Source: Streptomyces pyxinicus (lineage in GTDB: Bacteria > Actinomycetota > Actinomycetes > Streptomycetales > Streptomycetaceae). Taken from it: a DNA stretch of 64,000 nt. The notes under the pieces are model-generated. The model had not been told where the DNA came from. It saw nothing but the letters and a program-made list of their open reading frames with translations, and did no database searches. Below, piece by piece: positions 25,514 through 35,804 of the stretch (the first letter of the stretch is position 1; the number at the start of each line of letters is the position of its first letter). The DNA is taken from positions 62,001 to 126,000 of the forward strand of contig NZ_JANUGP010000009.1 of the NCBI RefSeq assembly GCF_024753135.1, read 5' to 3'. The position numbers were made by a program, and so were the translations under genes.

Positions 25514-25533
25514 GCCCAGATCAGGAGGCGTTC

Positions 25534-26859
25534 ATGGCGCGCGACACCGGCAGCGAACAGCGGACGCACGTCCCGGTCGAAGCGGCCGACGCGGCCGAAG
25601 CGCTCGCGCACCTCCGTGAGGACCGGGTCGACCACCGCTTCAAGGGCCTCCCGCCGGACGCCGCGGGCCTGACCGTCGCCGAGCTGGCAGCCCAGCGCCG
25701 CAACCTGTTCACGGACGGCTTCACCACCCCCGTGCTCGCCCTGTCCGCCGAGCGCCTGGAGCACAACCTCGCGCTCATGGAGACGTACACCGCCCGGCAC
25801 GGCCTCGCCTTCGCCCCGCACGGCAAGACCTCGATGGCCCCGGAGCTCTTCCACCGCCAGATCGAGCACGGTGCCTGGGGCATCACGCTCGCGGTGCCGC
25901 ACCAGGTGTGGGTGGCCCGGAGCTTCGGCATCGAGCGGATCTTCCTGGCCAACGAGCTGGTGGACGCCCCGGCCCTGCGCCGGATCGCCGCCGAGCTGGC
26001 GGCCGACCCGGACTTCCGCTTCGTCTGCTACGTGGACTCCGTGCGCGGTGTGGAGCTGATGGACGCGGCCCTCGAAGGCGCCGTCCGGCCGGTGGACGTG
26101 GTGGTGGAGCTGGCGGCCGGCGAGGGCGCCCGGACCGGTGTGCGCACGGAGGCCGAGTGCGCCGCCGTCGCCGACGCCGTCGCCGGCGCCCCGACGCTGC
26201 GGCTGGTCGGGGTCGCCGGGTACGAGGGCGAGGTGCCCGGGGCCGACCCGGAACGCGTGACGGCGTACCTGCGGCGGCTCACCGCGCTCGCCGTCGAGTT
26301 CGACAAGGCGGGGCGCTTCGAGGGCGCGGACGTCGCCGAGATCGTGGTGAGCGCGGGCGGCAGCGCCTGGTTCGACGCGGTCGCCGAGGTCTTCGCCGAG
26401 ATTCCCGGACTGTCGCGGCCGGTACTGAAGCTGCTGCGCTCGGGGGCGTACGTCTCGCACGACGACGGGCACTACCGCCGGCTCACCCCCTTCGCCCGGG
26501 TCCCCCAGGAGGGCGCCCTGGAGCCCGCGTTCCGGCTGTGGGCGCAGGTCGTCTCCCGGCCCGCCCCGGAGCAGGCCTTCGCCAACGCCGGCAAGCGCGA
26601 CGCCGCCTACGACCTGGACCTGCCCGACGCCCAGGTGGTGCGCCGGGACGGCACCGAGCGTCCGGCCGCGGGCATCACCGTCACCGGCCTCTCCGACCAG
26701 CACGCCTGGCTGCGCACGGACCCGGGGGCGGATCTGGAGGTGGGCGACTGGATCGGCTTCGGGCTCTCCCACCCCTGCACGTCCTTCGACAAGTGGCAGC
26801 TCATCCCGGTCGCCGAGGCGGACGGGACGGTCGTCGAGTACATCCGCACGTTCTTCTAG
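25534..26859 (+). CDS. D-serine deaminase-like / D-threonine aldolase-fold PLP enzyme
   Basis: 441 residues. It has the N-terminal alanine-racemase-like barrel with the PLP lysine in [11 protein letters not shown] (K98) and a C-terminal domain with the zinc ligands of the eukaryotic-type D-serine dehydratase family (H413 and C415 in [11 protein letters not shown]). Members deaminate D-serine or cleave D-threonine-like substrates. ATG follows AGGAG; the next gene begins 14 bp after its stop. With the D-aminoacylase downstream and RidA opposite, it points to catabolism of N-acylated or free D-amino acids. The exact substrate is unknown. Confidence 0.88.
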   Translation: MARDTGSEQRTHVPVEAADAAEALAHLREDRVDHRFKGLPPDAAGLTVAELAAQRRNLFTDGFTTPVLALSAERLEHNLALMETYTARHGLAFAPHGKTSMAPELFHRQIEHGAWGITLAVPHQVWVARSFGIERIFLANELVDAPALRRIAAELAADPDFRFVCYVDSVRGVELMDAALEGAVRPVDVVVELAAGEGARTGVRTEAECAAVADAVAGAPTLRLVGVAGYEGEVPGADPERVTAYLRRLTALAVEFDKAGRFEGADVAEIVVSAGGSAWFDAVAEVFAEIPGLSRPVLKLLRSGAYVSHDDGHYRRLTPFARVPQEGALEPAFRLWAQVVSRPAPEQAFANAGKRDAAYDLDLPDAQVVRRDGTERPAAGITVTGLSDQHAWLRTDPGADLEVGDWIGFGLSHPCTSFDKWQLIPVAEADGTVVEYIRTFF

Positions 26860-26873
26860 GAGGCACGGCAGTC

Positions 26874-28484
26874 ATGGCGGAGCTGGCCATCCGGGACGCG
26901 GACGTCGTCGACGGCAGCGGCGCGGACTCCTACCGCGCCGACGTCGTGGTGGACGGCGGCCGGATCGTCTCGATCGTCCGGGAGGCGGCGGCCACCGGCT
27001 GTCAACGGCCCACCGCGCGGCGGGTGCTGGACGCCGCCGGGCTGGTCCTCTCCCCCGGCTTCATCGACATGCACGCCCACTCCGACCTCGCCCTGCTGCG
27101 CGACCCGGACCACAGCGCGAAGGCGGCGCAGGGGGTCACCCTGGAGGTGATCGGCCAGGACGGGCTGTCGTACGCGCCGGTGGACGACCGCACCCTGGCG
27201 GAGGTGCGGCGGGCCATCACCGGCTGGAACGGGTACGGCGAGGACGTCGACTTCGACTGGCGCACGGTCGGCGAGTACCTGGACCGGCTGGACCGGGGCA
27301 TCGCCGTGAACGCGGCCTACCTCATCCCCCAGGGGACCGTGCGCGCGCTCGCCGTCGGCTGGGAGGACCGCCCGGCCACACACGCGGAACTGGACCGGAT
27401 GCGGCACCTGGTCGCGGAGGGTCTGGAACAGGGCGCGGTCGGGCTGTCGTCCGGACTGACGTACACGCCCGGCATGTACGCGGAGGACGCCGAACTGACC
27501 GAGCTGTGCCGGGTGGTGGCCCGGTACGGCGGCTACTACTGCCCGCACCACCGCTCCTACGGCGCCGGCGCCCTGGAGGCCTACGCCGAGATGGTCGCCC
27601 TCACCGGCGAGGCGGGCTGCCCGCTGCACCTGGCGCACGCGACGATGAACTTCGGCGTGAACGAGGGCCGGGCGCCCGAACTGCTCGCGCTGCTCGACCA
27701 GGCGCTGGACGCGGGCGCGGACATCACGCTCGACACCTATCCCTACACGCCCGGCTGCACCACCCTGGCCGCGCTGCTGCCGAGCTGGGCGAGCGAGGGC
27801 GGCCCGGCGGAGATCCTGGCCCGGCTCACCGACGAGGCGACGGCCGCCCGTATCCGGCACGACCTGGAGGTGACCGGCTCGGACGGCTGCCACGGGGTGC
27901 CGGTGGAGTGGGAGACGATCGAGGTATCCGGGGTGACCGAGCCGTCGCTGGCCGGCCATGTGGGCCGTACGGTCCGGGAGGCGGCGGCCGAGCGCGGCGA
28001 GGCGCCCTGGACGACGGCCCGGCGGCTGCTGGTCGAGGACCGGCTCGGTACGACGATCCTCCAGCACGTCGGCCACGAGGACAACGTCCGCGCGATCATG
28101 CGGCACCGCGCTCACACCGGCGGCTCCGACGGCATCCTGCGCGGCGCCAAGCCGCACCCGCGCGCGTACGGCACCTTCCCGCGCTATCTCGGCCATTATG
28201 TGCGGGAGTTGGGGGTGCTGACGCTGGAGGAGTGCGTGGCCCGGCTCACCGGCCGGCCGGCGGCCAGGCTGCGGCTGCCGGACCGGGGGCTGGTACGCGA
28301 GGGATACCGGGCCGACCTGGTGCTCTTCGACCCGGCGACGGTGGCGGCCGGGGCCACCTTCGCCGCGCCGCGCACTCTGCCGGCCGGCATCCCGCACGTC
28401 CTGATCGACGGCCGGTTCGTCATCGGGGACGGCCGGCGCACAGACGTACTGGCGGGGCGGGCGGTCCGCCGTACTCCGGTGTGA
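26874..28484 (+). CDS. N-acyl-D-amino-acid deacylase (D-aminoacylase, amidohydrolase)
   Basis: 536 residues. A metal-dependent amidohydrolase with [10 protein letters not shown] (H67, H69), [18 protein letters not shown], and the later [12 protein letters not shown] and [20 protein letters not shown], the last typical of D-aminoacylases. These release D-amino acids from N-acyl forms. The start (ATG 26874) follows AGGAGG, which overlaps the end of the PLP-enzyme gene, so the two form one operon. It converges on a protease gene with only 17 bp between stops. Confidence 0.92.
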   Translation: MAELAIRDADVVDGSGADSYRADVVVDGGRIVSIVREAAATGCQRPTARRVLDAAGLVLSPGFIDMHAHSDLALLRDPDHSAKAAQGVTLEVIGQDGLSYAPVDDRTLAEVRRAITGWNGYGEDVDFDWRTVGEYLDRLDRGIAVNAAYLIPQGTVRALAVGWEDRPATHAELDRMRHLVAEGLEQGAVGLSSGLTYTPGMYAEDAELTELCRVVARYGGYYCPHHRSYGAGALEAYAEMVALTGEAGCPLHLAHATMNFGVNEGRAPELLALLDQALDAGADITLDTYPYTPGCTTLAALLPSWASEGGPAEILARLTDEATAARIRHDLEVTGSDGCHGVPVEWETIEVSGVTEPSLAGHVGRTVREAAAERGEAPWTTARRLLVEDRLGTTILQHVGHEDNVRAIMRHRAHTGGSDGILRGAKPHPRAYGTFPRYLGHYVRELGVLTLEECVARLTGRPAARLRLPDRGLVREGYRADLVLFDPATVAAGATFAAPRTLPAGIPHVLIDGRFVIGDGRRTDVLAGRAVRRTPV

Positions 28485-28501
28485 CCGCCCGCCGCGGCCC
28501 C

Positions 28502-29347
28502 TTACGGCTTGGGCAGGGTGCAGCCCGAGGCGCTGAGGTTGAGCTTGTTGCCGGTGGTGAAGCAGGCCGGGATGATGTAGGTCTGCTCGGCGTAGTTGAT
28601 GCCCTGGCGGACGGTGACGTTGCCGCTCTCATCGACCTCGCAGGGGTTGTTCTCGGTGCAGCGCTCGCCGTCCTCGTTGCCCGTGTTGTTGACGGCGACG
28701 ACCTTGCCGGTGGCGGTGTCGATCACGGGCGAGCCCGAGGTGCCGCCGATGGTGTTGCAGGCGGAGGTGTAGCGGACCGAGTCCTTCCAGGTCCAGTCGC
28801 CCTCCTTGATGCGGTACACGAAGCCGTCGATGTTGCAGCTGTAGATCCGCTTCCAGTAGCCGGAGACGACCTTGATCGCGGTGCCGGCGGTCGGGTGGGT
28901 GTCCTGGACGGTGAGCGGGCTGATCCCGTACGAACTCTTGATGGCCGCGTAGGTGGTGGTCGTGCGGTAGATCGTGACGTCCGTGTCCGTCATGGTCGAG
29001 TACACGACCTGGTTGGCGCGGAGCGTGGCCACCTTGCTGCCGGAGGCGTTCAGCAGACCGAAGGTACGGCTGGAGGACTGGCCGGTGATGACCTCGCCGG
29101 GGCTGGGGAAGCCGGTCTCCAGGCAGTGGCCGTTCGTCAGCACCAGGGCCGGGTCGCTGTCCGCGGAGTTGGGGAAGCGGATGACCGATCCGGAACAGTT
29201 GCTGAGCGAGACGGTACCGGCGTAGTTGACGGTCACCGCGGCGGCCTTGGCCGGAGCCTTCGCGGTGTGCGGCGCGGCGACCGCGGGGGTCGCGCCCAGC
29301 CCGGCTATCGCCAGGGCGGAGAGCGCGGCAAGGAGAGGCTTGTTCAT
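28502..29347 (-). CDS. Secreted trypsin-like serine protease
   Basis: 281 residues from ATG 29347 (preceded by GGGGA). The signal peptide is AALSALAIAGLGATPAVA, cleaved near residue 25, followed by an Ala/Lys-rich pro-segment. The catalytic triad is visible: His in LTNGHC, Asp in MTDTDVTIYR and Ser in GGTSGSPV. Several Cys pairs (GHC, YSC/SAC, ERC/NPC, ACF/SGC) suggest disulfides. It belongs to the chymotrypsin fold (S1-like) and is exported by the Sec route. No partner gene lies alongside. Confidence 0.9.
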   Translation of the reverse strand: MNKPLLAALSALAIAGLGATPAVAAPHTAKAPAKAAAVTVNYAGTVSLSNCSGSVIRFPNSADSDPALVLTNGHCLETGFPSPGEVITGQSSSRTFGLLNASGSKVATLRANQVVYSTMTDTDVTIYRTTTTYAAIKSSYGISPLTVQDTHPTAGTAIKVVSGYWKRIYSCNIDGFVYRIKEGDWTWKDSVRYTSACNTIGGTSGSPVIDTATGKVVAVNNTGNEDGERCTENNPCEVDESGNVTVRQGINYAEQTYIIPACFTTGNKLNLSASGCTLPKP

Positions 29348-29611
29348 GTGGGGGTCCCCTCTTACGACTCGGGCGACCGGACATCTTCCGGCCGCCCTCA
29401 CATCGCTTGTCATGCGCATTCTCAAGTGCGGAGGGGCGCGGGGACAAGGAGGCGGGGCGGGTCGTAGGGGTTTCCCTGTGCGCGGGGGGAGTTGACGGGT
29501 GGAGTGACTGGGGGAGTTGACGGGTGGAATGACTGCGCGAGTTGACGTGTGGAGTAGCCGGGGGACCCTGCCCCGAATCCGGCGACCGCCTCCTCCGGAC
29601 CGGGAAAACGC

Positions 29612-30298
29612 TCAGGGCCGGGCGAGTTTGGCGGCCACGGCGTCGAGGACCCAGTCCAGACCGGTCGCGAAGGACGTCTCGGCGTCCACCTCCGTGCCGT
29701 CGTGCACGGCCTTGGCCAGCGCCGGGAAGCGGCCCGTGGCCAGCATGCCCGTCACATGCGGTCCGGAGGCACGCTGCCAGTCGCGGTCGGACAGCCCGGT
29801 GGCGCGCTCGGCCCGCAGGGCGGCGATCTCGCGCCTGATCGCGCCGGTGACGTAGGCGCTGACGGTCTCCGCGGCGCGCAGGACGGTGTCGATGTCGGCG
29901 TGCCCGTCGAGGGCGGCCAGCCTGGCCTCGGTCACGGCGAGGCCGTTGGGCCCCAGCGAGGGACGGCCGCCGAGCAGGTCGGCCAGCCACTCGTGGCGGA
30001 GCGCGGCCCGCCTGGTGCGGTGGGCGAGGACGCGCAGCGCCTCCCGCCAGTCACCGGACCGCTCCTCGGGAAGGATCTCGGCCTGGACCTCGTCCACCAT
30101 GAGGTCGAACAGCTCCTCCTTGGTGGAGATGTAGCCGTACAGCCGCATCGGGCCGGCGTTCAGCCGGCCGGCGACCTTGCGCAGCGACACCGCCTCAAGG
30201 CCGCCCTCGTCGGCCAGCGCGACGGCGGCGGTGACGATCCGCTCCCGGTCGAGCGGCACGGGGCGAGTCGGCGGCTCCGGGCGGTCCCACACAGTCAT
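29612..30298 (-). CDS. TetR-family repressor with C-terminal TetR_C domain
   Basis: 228 residues. The N-terminal helix-turn-helix is RERIVTAAVALADEGGLEAV with RLNAGPMRLYGYISTKEEL, and the ligand domain is of the TetR_C type (about 90-220). It is divergent from a FAD-dependent monooxygenase with 54 bp between the starts, the classic tetR/tetX-like arrangement, and probably represses both genes through the tandem operators there. Confidence 0.92.
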   Translation of the reverse strand: MTVWDRPEPPTRPVPLDRERIVTAAVALADEGGLEAVSLRKVAGRLNAGPMRLYGYISTKEELFDLMVDEVQAEILPEERSGDWREALRVLAHRTRRAALRHEWLADLLGGRPSLGPNGLAVTEARLAALDGHADIDTVLRAAETVSAYVTGAIRREIAALRAERATGLSDRDWQRASGPHVTGMLATGRFPALAKAVHDGTEVDAETSFATGLDWVLDAVAAKLARP

Positions 30299-30319
30299 GG
30301 CCACCACCGTACCGTTGCG

Positions 30320-30347
30320 ATACGGCGTAGCGCTCCAATACGGTGTA
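30320..30347. promoter_or_regulatory. Tandem TetR operator candidates
   Basis: Two copies of a 10-bp element, ATACGGCGTA (30320-30329) and ATACGGTGTA (30338-30347), lie 18 bp apart. The second is the core of the near-palindrome ATACGGTGTAT. They fill the short gap between the divergent TetR and monooxygenase genes. Confidence 0.65.
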
Positions 30348-30352
30348 TCGCC

Positions 30353-31474
30353 ATGAGACAGCGCATCGCAGTGATCGGAGGCGGTCCCGGCGGACTCACC
30401 TTCGCCCGCGTCCTGCACCGCCACGATCACCCCGTCACCGTGCTCGAACGCGACCCCTCCCCCGACGCCCGCCCCCCGGGCGGCGCGCTGGACCTGCACG
30501 ACGGGCTGGGCCAACTCGCGCTGGAGAAGGCGGGGCTGTCGGCGGAGTTCCGGGCGCTGTCCCGCCCCGAGGGGCAGGCCATGCGCATCCTGGACCCGGA
30601 CGGGACCGTCCTGCGCGACTGGCGGCCCCGTCCGGACGACCGGGCCAACCCCGAGATCGACCGCGGACAACTCCGCGACCTGCTGCTCGGCCCGCTCGAC
30701 GTCCAGTGGGGCCGCGCCGTGACGCGGGTGGTGCCGGGGACCCGGGACGGCGGCGCACTGGTCCGTTTCGCGGACGGACGGCAGGAGACGTACGACCTCG
30801 TGGTCGGCGCGGACGGCGCCTGGTCCCGGACCCGCCCCGCGGTCTCACCGGTGACACCGCACTACACGGGCATCACCACGGTCGAGACCTCCCTGGACGA
30901 CGTCGACACCCGCCATCCCGACCTCGCCCGGCTGGTCGGCGACGGCTCCGTGGCCGTGTACGGCGTGCACCGCAAGCTCGTCGCCCAGCGCAGCAGCGGC
31001 GGCCACGTCAAGGTGTACGCCCAGTTCCGCGCACCGCTGGACTGGCACGCGAACCTGGACCTGGCCGACGCCGAGGCCGTGCGGTCGAGCCTGCTGGCGC
31101 TGTTCGACGGCTGGGCGGCCCCCGTCCTGGACCTCCTGCGCCCCGGCACCGCTTTCGCCCACCGCCCCCTGTACGTCCTGCCCGTGTCGCACACCTGGGC
31201 CCACGTCCCCGGGGTGACGCTCCTGGGCGACGCCGCCCACCTGATGCCTCCGCTGGGAGCGGGCGCGAACCTCGCGATGCTGGACGGCGCCGAACTCGCC
31301 GAGTCCCTCGCCACCGCCCCCGGAGACCCGGACGACGCGGTCCGCGCCTTCGAGGAACGGATGTGGGCGCGGGCCGGCCGGTGGGCGGAGATCACGACGG
31401 CCGGCCTGGAACGCCTGGTGGGCCCGGACCCCGCCCTAGCCGTCGCCCACTTCGACCGGGTCCAGCCGGCCTGA
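30353..31474 (+). CDS. FAD-dependent monooxygenase, TetX/PHBH-like
   Basis: 373 residues. The Rossmann FAD motif is IGGGPGGLTFARVLHRHDH with ERD; the second signature VVGADGAWSRTR and third GDAAHLMPPLGAGANLAM are intact. It resembles Tet(X)-type flavin hydroxylases that oxidise aromatic antibiotics or phenols with NADPH and oxygen. It starts with ATG 30353 next to the TetR operators, with little room for a leader, so it may be nearly leaderless. The true substrate is unknown. Confidence 0.9.
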   Translation: MRQRIAVIGGGPGGLTFARVLHRHDHPVTVLERDPSPDARPPGGALDLHDGLGQLALEKAGLSAEFRALSRPEGQAMRILDPDGTVLRDWRPRPDDRANPEIDRGQLRDLLLGPLDVQWGRAVTRVVPGTRDGGALVRFADGRQETYDLVVGADGAWSRTRPAVSPVTPHYTGITTVETSLDDVDTRHPDLARLVGDGSVAVYGVHRKLVAQRSSGGHVKVYAQFRAPLDWHANLDLADAEAVRSSLLALFDGWAAPVLDLLRPGTAFAHRPLYVLPVSHTWAHVPGVTLLGDAAHLMPPLGAGANLAMLDGAELAESLATAPGDPDDAVRAFEERMWARAGRWAEITTAGLERLVGPDPALAVAHFDRVQPA

Positions 31475-31595
31475 CCGCCGGGCACGAGGGCACAAGGCCC
31501 CCTGGAATCCCGGTCCGCCGTCCGGGCAAATATCCGTGTCTCACGTGTCGGAAAACACGGCGCGGCGGGCGTTACCGGGTCGTAAGCTCACGGGC

Positions 31596-32807
31596 ATGCA
31601 GGTGATCCAGTCGACCAAGCTCGCCAACGTCTGTTACGAGATCCGGGGGCCGGTTCTCGAAGAGGCCATGCGGCTTGAGGCGGCGGGTCACCGCATCCTC
31701 AAGCTCAACACCGGCAACCCGGCCGCCTTCGGCTTCGAGTGCCCCCCGGAGATCCTGGAGGACATCCTCCGCAACGTCTCCAGCGCGCACGGCTACGGCG
31801 ACGCCAAGGGACTCCTCGCCGCCCGCCGCGCGGTCGTCATGCACAACCAGACCCTCGGCATCGAGACGGACGTCGAGCACGTCTTCATCGGCAACGGCGT
31901 CTCCGAGCTGATCGTGATGGCGATGCAGGGCCTGCTGGACGACGGCGACGAGGTGCTCGTACCGGCCCCGGACTACCCGCTGTGGACGGCGGCCGTGTCC
32001 CTGTCCGGCGGTACGGCGGTGCACTACCGCTGCGACGAGCAGTCCGACTGGATGCCGGACCTCGCCGACATCGAGCGCAAGGTCACCGACCGCACCAAGG
32101 CGATCGTCATCATCAACCCGAACAACCCCACCGGCGCGGTCTACGACGAGACCGTCCTCAAGGGGCTGACGGACCTCGCCCGCCGGCACAACCTGCTGGT
32201 CTGCTCCGACGAGATCTACGACAAGATCCTGTACGACGGCGCCACCCACACCCCCACCGCGAAGGTCGCCCCGGACCTGCTGACGCTGACCTTCAACGGC
32301 ATGTCGAAGGCGTACCGGGTGGCCGGGTACCGGGTCGGGTGGATGGCGGTCTCCGGACCGCGCGCGCACGCGGACTCGTACATCGAGGGCCTGACGATCC
32401 TCGCGAACATGCGGCTGTGCGCCAACATGCCGGGGCAGCACGGCGTGGTCGCCGCGCTCGGCGGCCGGCAGACGATCAACGACCTGGTGCTGCCGGGCGG
32501 CCGGCTCAAGGAGCAGATGGACACGGCGTACGAGCTGCTGACGCAGATCCCCGGTGTCAGCTGCGTACGGCCCAAGGGCGCGCTGTACCTGTTCCCGCGC
32601 CTGGACCCGAAGGTGTTCAAGATCAGCGACGACCGGCAGATGGTCCTGGACCTGCTCCGGCAGGAGAAGATCATGGTCGTCCAGGGCACCGGGTTCAACT
32701 GGCCCGAGCCGGACCACTTCCGGGTGGTCACCCTGCCGACGGTCGGGGACCTCCGCGACGCCGTGACCCGGATCGGGACCTTCCTCGACGGATACGGCCA
32801 GCCGTAG
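31596..32807 (+). CDS. alaA: Glutamate-pyruvate (alanine) aminotransferase AlaA
   Basis: 403 residues, class I/II PLP aminotransferase. The N-terminal STKLANVCYEIRGPVLEEA segment and INPNNPTGAVY, CSDEIYDKILYDGA, FNGMSKAYRVAGYR (PLP Lys about 238) and RLCANMPGQHGV match E. coli AlaA closely from memory. It interconverts pyruvate/glutamate and alanine/2-oxoglutarate. ATG 31596 was chosen over the open frame extending to 31536 because it aligns with the family start. Confidence 0.93.
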   Translation: MQVIQSTKLANVCYEIRGPVLEEAMRLEAAGHRILKLNTGNPAAFGFECPPEILEDILRNVSSAHGYGDAKGLLAARRAVVMHNQTLGIETDVEHVFIGNGVSELIVMAMQGLLDDGDEVLVPAPDYPLWTAAVSLSGGTAVHYRCDEQSDWMPDLADIERKVTDRTKAIVIINPNNPTGAVYDETVLKGLTDLARRHNLLVCSDEIYDKILYDGATHTPTAKVAPDLLTLTFNGMSKAYRVAGYRVGWMAVSGPRAHADSYIEGLTILANMRLCANMPGQHGVVAALGGRQTINDLVLPGGRLKEQMDTAYELLTQIPGVSCVRPKGALYLFPRLDPKVFKISDDRQMVLDLLRQEKIMVVQGTGFNWPEPDHFRVVTLPTVGDLRDAVTRIGTFLDGYGQP

Positions 32808-32928
32808 CGGACGGTGGCGGTATCGGTAGCGGACGGAGACCGATGGGTCCCGCTCCGTGACTCGACTCAACTTTAGACGGAATCCAAGCTAAGATGGCTT
32901 CCTGTCAGAGCACAGGAGGCCATCCCCC

Positions 32929-33372
32929 ATGTACGAGCCGATCCGCACCAAGTCGGTCCACAGCACGATGGCCGGCGCCCCCTCGGACTATCCGCACCGG
33001 TCGCGCGAGGAGGAGCTGGACATCCAGCTCGCCGGACACCTGTCCGCACTCCTCGCCATCACCGACGAACTGCGCGTCCTGACGCCGTCCGCCGACCTGG
33101 ACACGGCCGCGGAGCGCCTGGCCGCCGAGATCGGCCGGCTGCGCGGCGGACGCGCACCCCTGCGCGCGGCGCCCGCCGCCGTCGGCGACCCCGCCCCGCT
33201 GCACGCGCGGGCGCACGCGCTCGCCGGACGCGCGCTCGTCGTCGCCGCGTCCCGCGCGGACACGGCCGCCGCGATCCTCGCGGCCGAGCGGATGGACGCG
33301 CACACCCCCGCGCATACTCCCGCGCCGGCCGGCCGGAAGAAGAACCGGAAGAAGCTGAGCGCCGCCCGCTGA
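32929..33372 (+). CDS. Small conserved actinobacterial protein, unknown function
   Basis: 147 residues with a strong AGGAGG before ATG 32929. The N-terminal half has amphipathic helices (EEELDIQLAGHLSALLAITDELRVL). The C-terminal half is Ala/Arg-rich and ends in a basic tail (GRKKNRKKLSAAR) that could bind nucleic acid. No transmembrane segment. An AT-rich patch at about 32871-32895 (TTTAGA, TAAGAT) upstream may hold its promoter. I recognise it only as a conserved hypothetical. Confidence 0.75.
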   Translation: MYEPIRTKSVHSTMAGAPSDYPHRSREEELDIQLAGHLSALLAITDELRVLTPSADLDTAAERLAAEIGRLRGGRAPLRAAPAAVGDPAPLHARAHALAGRALVVAASRADTAAAILAAERMDAHTPAHTPAPAGRKKNRKKLSAAR

Positions 33373-33449
33373 GCGCCGCTCACTGAACCCGTAGGGGTTC
33401 TCCAGGAACGGCCCCGGTCCGCGCGCACCCGCAGCGACGCGCGGACCGG

Positions 33450-33558
33450 GTGCCACACACCGCCGGTGGGCGCCGCGCACACCGCCGGGAGACGCCGTAC
33501 CCCACCGAGGGGCGCCGCGCACCCCACCGGCAAGGCGCCGCACACCGCGCCGGGAACG
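33450..33558. repeat. Imperfect GC-rich repeats downstream of 32929 gene
   Basis: Three or four imperfect copies of a roughly 25-bp motif built on GGCGCCGCGCACACCGCCGG lie between the unknown gene and the terminator. They contain no gene and are too irregular for a CRISPR array. Confidence 0.55.
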
Positions 33559-33562
33559 ACAC

Positions 33563-33594
33563 GAGGGCCCCGCACGTCGTTGTGCGGGGCCCTC
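33563..33594. terminator. Bidirectional terminator between 32929 gene and pckG
   Basis: A perfect 13-bp stem, GAGGGCCCCGCAC (33563-33575) with GTGCGGGGCCCTC (33582-33594), has a 6-base loop. It lies between the two convergent genes. Confidence 0.88.
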
Positions 33595-33670
33595 GGGGTT
33601 GGTCCACGGCCGGCCGTGACGATCGCTGGTCAGGGCATCCGTGCCGGCCGTGGAGTCAGGGGGGCGGGGC

Positions 33671-35494
33671 TCAGCCCAGGCGCTCCACCAGGGCGCGGTA
33701 CTGGTCCCACAGCTCCTTCGGGGTGTGGTCGCCGAAGGTGTTGAGGTGCTCCGGGACCAGGGCGGCCTCCTCGCGCCAGACGTCCTTGTCGACGCTGAGC
33801 AGGAAGTCCAGGTCGGACTCGGACAGGTCGAGGCCCTTGGTGTCCAGCGCGCCCTTGGCGGGCAGCACGCCGATCGGGGTCTCGACGCCCTCGGCCTTGC
33901 CGTCGAGGCGCTCCACGATCCACTTCAGGACGCGGGAGTTCTCGCCGAAGCCGGGCCAGACGAACTTGCCGGCGTCGTCCTTGCGGAACCAGTTGACGTA
34001 GTAGATCTTCGGCAGCTTGGCCTGGTCCTTGTCCTTGGCCACGTCGATCCAGTGGGCCATGTAGTCGCCCATGTTGTAGCCGCAGAAGGGCAGCATCGCG
34101 AACGGGTCGCGGCGCAGCTCGCCGACCTTGCCCTCGGCCGCCGCGGTCTTCTCGGAGGCCACGTTGGCGCCGAGGAAGACGCCGTGGTTCCAGTCGAAGG
34201 ACTCGGTGACCAGCGGTACGGCGGAGGCGCGCCGCCCGCCGAAGAGGATCGCGGAGATCGGTACGCCCTTGGGGTCCTCCCACTCGGGCGCGATGATCGG
34301 GCACTGCGCGGCCGGGACGGTGAAGCGGGCGTTGGGGTGGGCGGCCGGGGTCTCGGCGGCCGGCGTCCAGTCGTTGCCCTTCCAGTCCGTCAGGTGGGCC
34401 GGCGCCTCCTCGGTCATGCCCTCCCACCACACGTCGCCGTCGTCGGTGAGGGCGACGTTGGTGAAGACCGCGTTGCCCCACAGGGTCTTCATCGCGTTGG
34501 CGTTGGTGTGCTCGCCGGTGCCGGGCGCGACGCCGAAGAAGCCGGCCTCGGGGTTGATCGCGTACAGGCGGCCGTCCTCGCCGAAGCGCATCCAGGCGAT
34601 GTCGTCGCCGATGGTCTCCACGGTCCAGCCGGAGACGGTGGGCTCCAGCATGGCGAGGTTGGTCTTGCCGCAGGCGGACGGGAAGGCGGCGGCGACGTAC
34701 GTGGACTCGCCCTGCGGCGGGGTGAGCTTGAGGATCAGCATGTGCTCGGCCAGCCAGCCCTCGTCACGGGCCATGACCGACGCTATGCGCAGCGCGTAGC
34801 ACTTCTTGCCGAGCAGGGCGTTGCCGCCGTAGCCGGAGCCGTAGGACCAGATCTCGCGCGACTCGGGGAAGTGCGAGATGTACTTGGTCCGGTTGCAGGG
34901 CCAGGGCACGTCCGCCTGGCCCTGCTCCAGCGGGGCGCCGAGGGTGTGGACGGCCTTGACGAAGAAACCGTCGGTGCCGAGTTCGTCCAGCACGGCCTGG
35001 CCCATGCGGGTCATGGTGCGCATGGAGACGGCGACGTACGCGGAGTCGGTGATCTCGACGCCGAGCGCGGACAGCGGGGAGCCGAGCGGGCCCATGCAGA
35101 AGGGCACGACGTACATGGTCCGGCCGCGCATGGAGCCGCGGAACAGGCCCTGCTCACCGGTGAAGACCTCGCGCATCTCGGCGGGGGCCTTCCAGTGGTT
35201 GGTGGGGCCCGCGTCCGCCTCCTTCTCGGAGCAGATGAAGGTCCGGTCCTCGACGCGCGCGACGTCGGTCGGGTCGGAGGCGGCGTAGTACGAGTGCGGG
35301 CGCTTGACCGGGTCGAGCTTCTGGAAGGTGCCCTTGGCGACGAGGTCCTCGCAGAGCCGCTCGTACTCGGCCTCGGAGCCGTCGCACCAGACCACACTGT
35401 CCGGCTGGGTCAGTTCGGCGATCTCGTTGACCCACGAGATCAGTTCCTGGTGCTGGGTGGGGACGCCGGTGGGAGCCGCGATGTCGCGCGCCAC
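33671..35494 (-). CDS. pckG: Phosphoenolpyruvate carboxykinase (GTP)
   Basis: 607 residues from GTG 35494, which follows GGAGCAAT. It converts oxaloacetate and GTP to phosphoenolpyruvate, CO2 and GDP, the first step of gluconeogenesis. The GTP-class kinase-1a loop [13 protein letters not shown] (about 271-283, with the reactive Cys) and [33 protein letters not shown] and WFRKD motifs are all present. Length matches other actinobacterial enzymes. The frame is open upstream to 35587, but that part has no ribosome-binding site. Confidence 0.97.
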   Translation of the reverse strand: MARDIAAPTGVPTQHQELISWVNEIAELTQPDSVVWCDGSEAEYERLCEDLVAKGTFQKLDPVKRPHSYYAASDPTDVARVEDRTFICSEKEADAGPTNHWKAPAEMREVFTGEQGLFRGSMRGRTMYVVPFCMGPLGSPLSALGVEITDSAYVAVSMRTMTRMGQAVLDELGTDGFFVKAVHTLGAPLEQGQADVPWPCNRTKYISHFPESREIWSYGSGYGGNALLGKKCYALRIASVMARDEGWLAEHMLILKLTPPQGESTYVAAAFPSACGKTNLAMLEPTVSGWTVETIGDDIAWMRFGEDGRLYAINPEAGFFGVAPGTGEHTNANAMKTLWGNAVFTNVALTDDGDVWWEGMTEEAPAHLTDWKGNDWTPAAETPAAHPNARFTVPAAQCPIIAPEWEDPKGVPISAILFGGRRASAVPLVTESFDWNHGVFLGANVASEKTAAAEGKVGELRRDPFAMLPFCGYNMGDYMAHWIDVAKDKDQAKLPKIYYVNWFRKDDAGKFVWPGFGENSRVLKWIVERLDGKAEGVETPIGVLPAKGALDTKGLDLSESDLDFLLSVDKDVWREEAALVPEHLNTFGDHTPKELWDQYRALVERLG

Positions 35495-35804
35495 GATTGC
35501 TCCTAAATGAGGGATTTTGTGTGTTGTTCGCCCCGTGGGGGCCGCGACCCGGACGCTTCGTAGCCGCTCATCCGGTGTCGACCGCACTCATTTGATCATC
35601 CGAGTTTAGTGCCCATCTGTCCAGAGGGCATCACAGGTGAGCGGCGTGACGAATGCCACGGTTAACGTGATTCTTTGCGTCCACGTGGTGTTCGACTGAA
35701 GGACTTTTTGCCGGACGCCCCCGGACACCCCGGAACACCTCTGAACGGCCGGACGGCGTAGGCACTGACGACCGACTTACGGCGCCGTAGGTAGCATGCG
35801 GGCC
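35495..35804. promoter_or_regulatory. Divergent promoter region pckG / hemolysin III gene
   Basis: 310 bp, AT-richer than the surroundings (stretches such as GATTTTGTGTGTTG and GATTCTTTGCG). It includes an interrupted palindrome at 35610-35630 (TGCCCATCTG-TC-CAGAGGGCA, one base bulge), about 116 bp upstream of the pckG start and a candidate binding site for a carbon regulator. No gene is seen. Confidence 0.5.

Noticed and set aside
33450-33558. Possible CRISPR-like repeats
   Set aside because: Units are irregular, with no unique spacers between constant repeats and no cas genes anywhere in the window.
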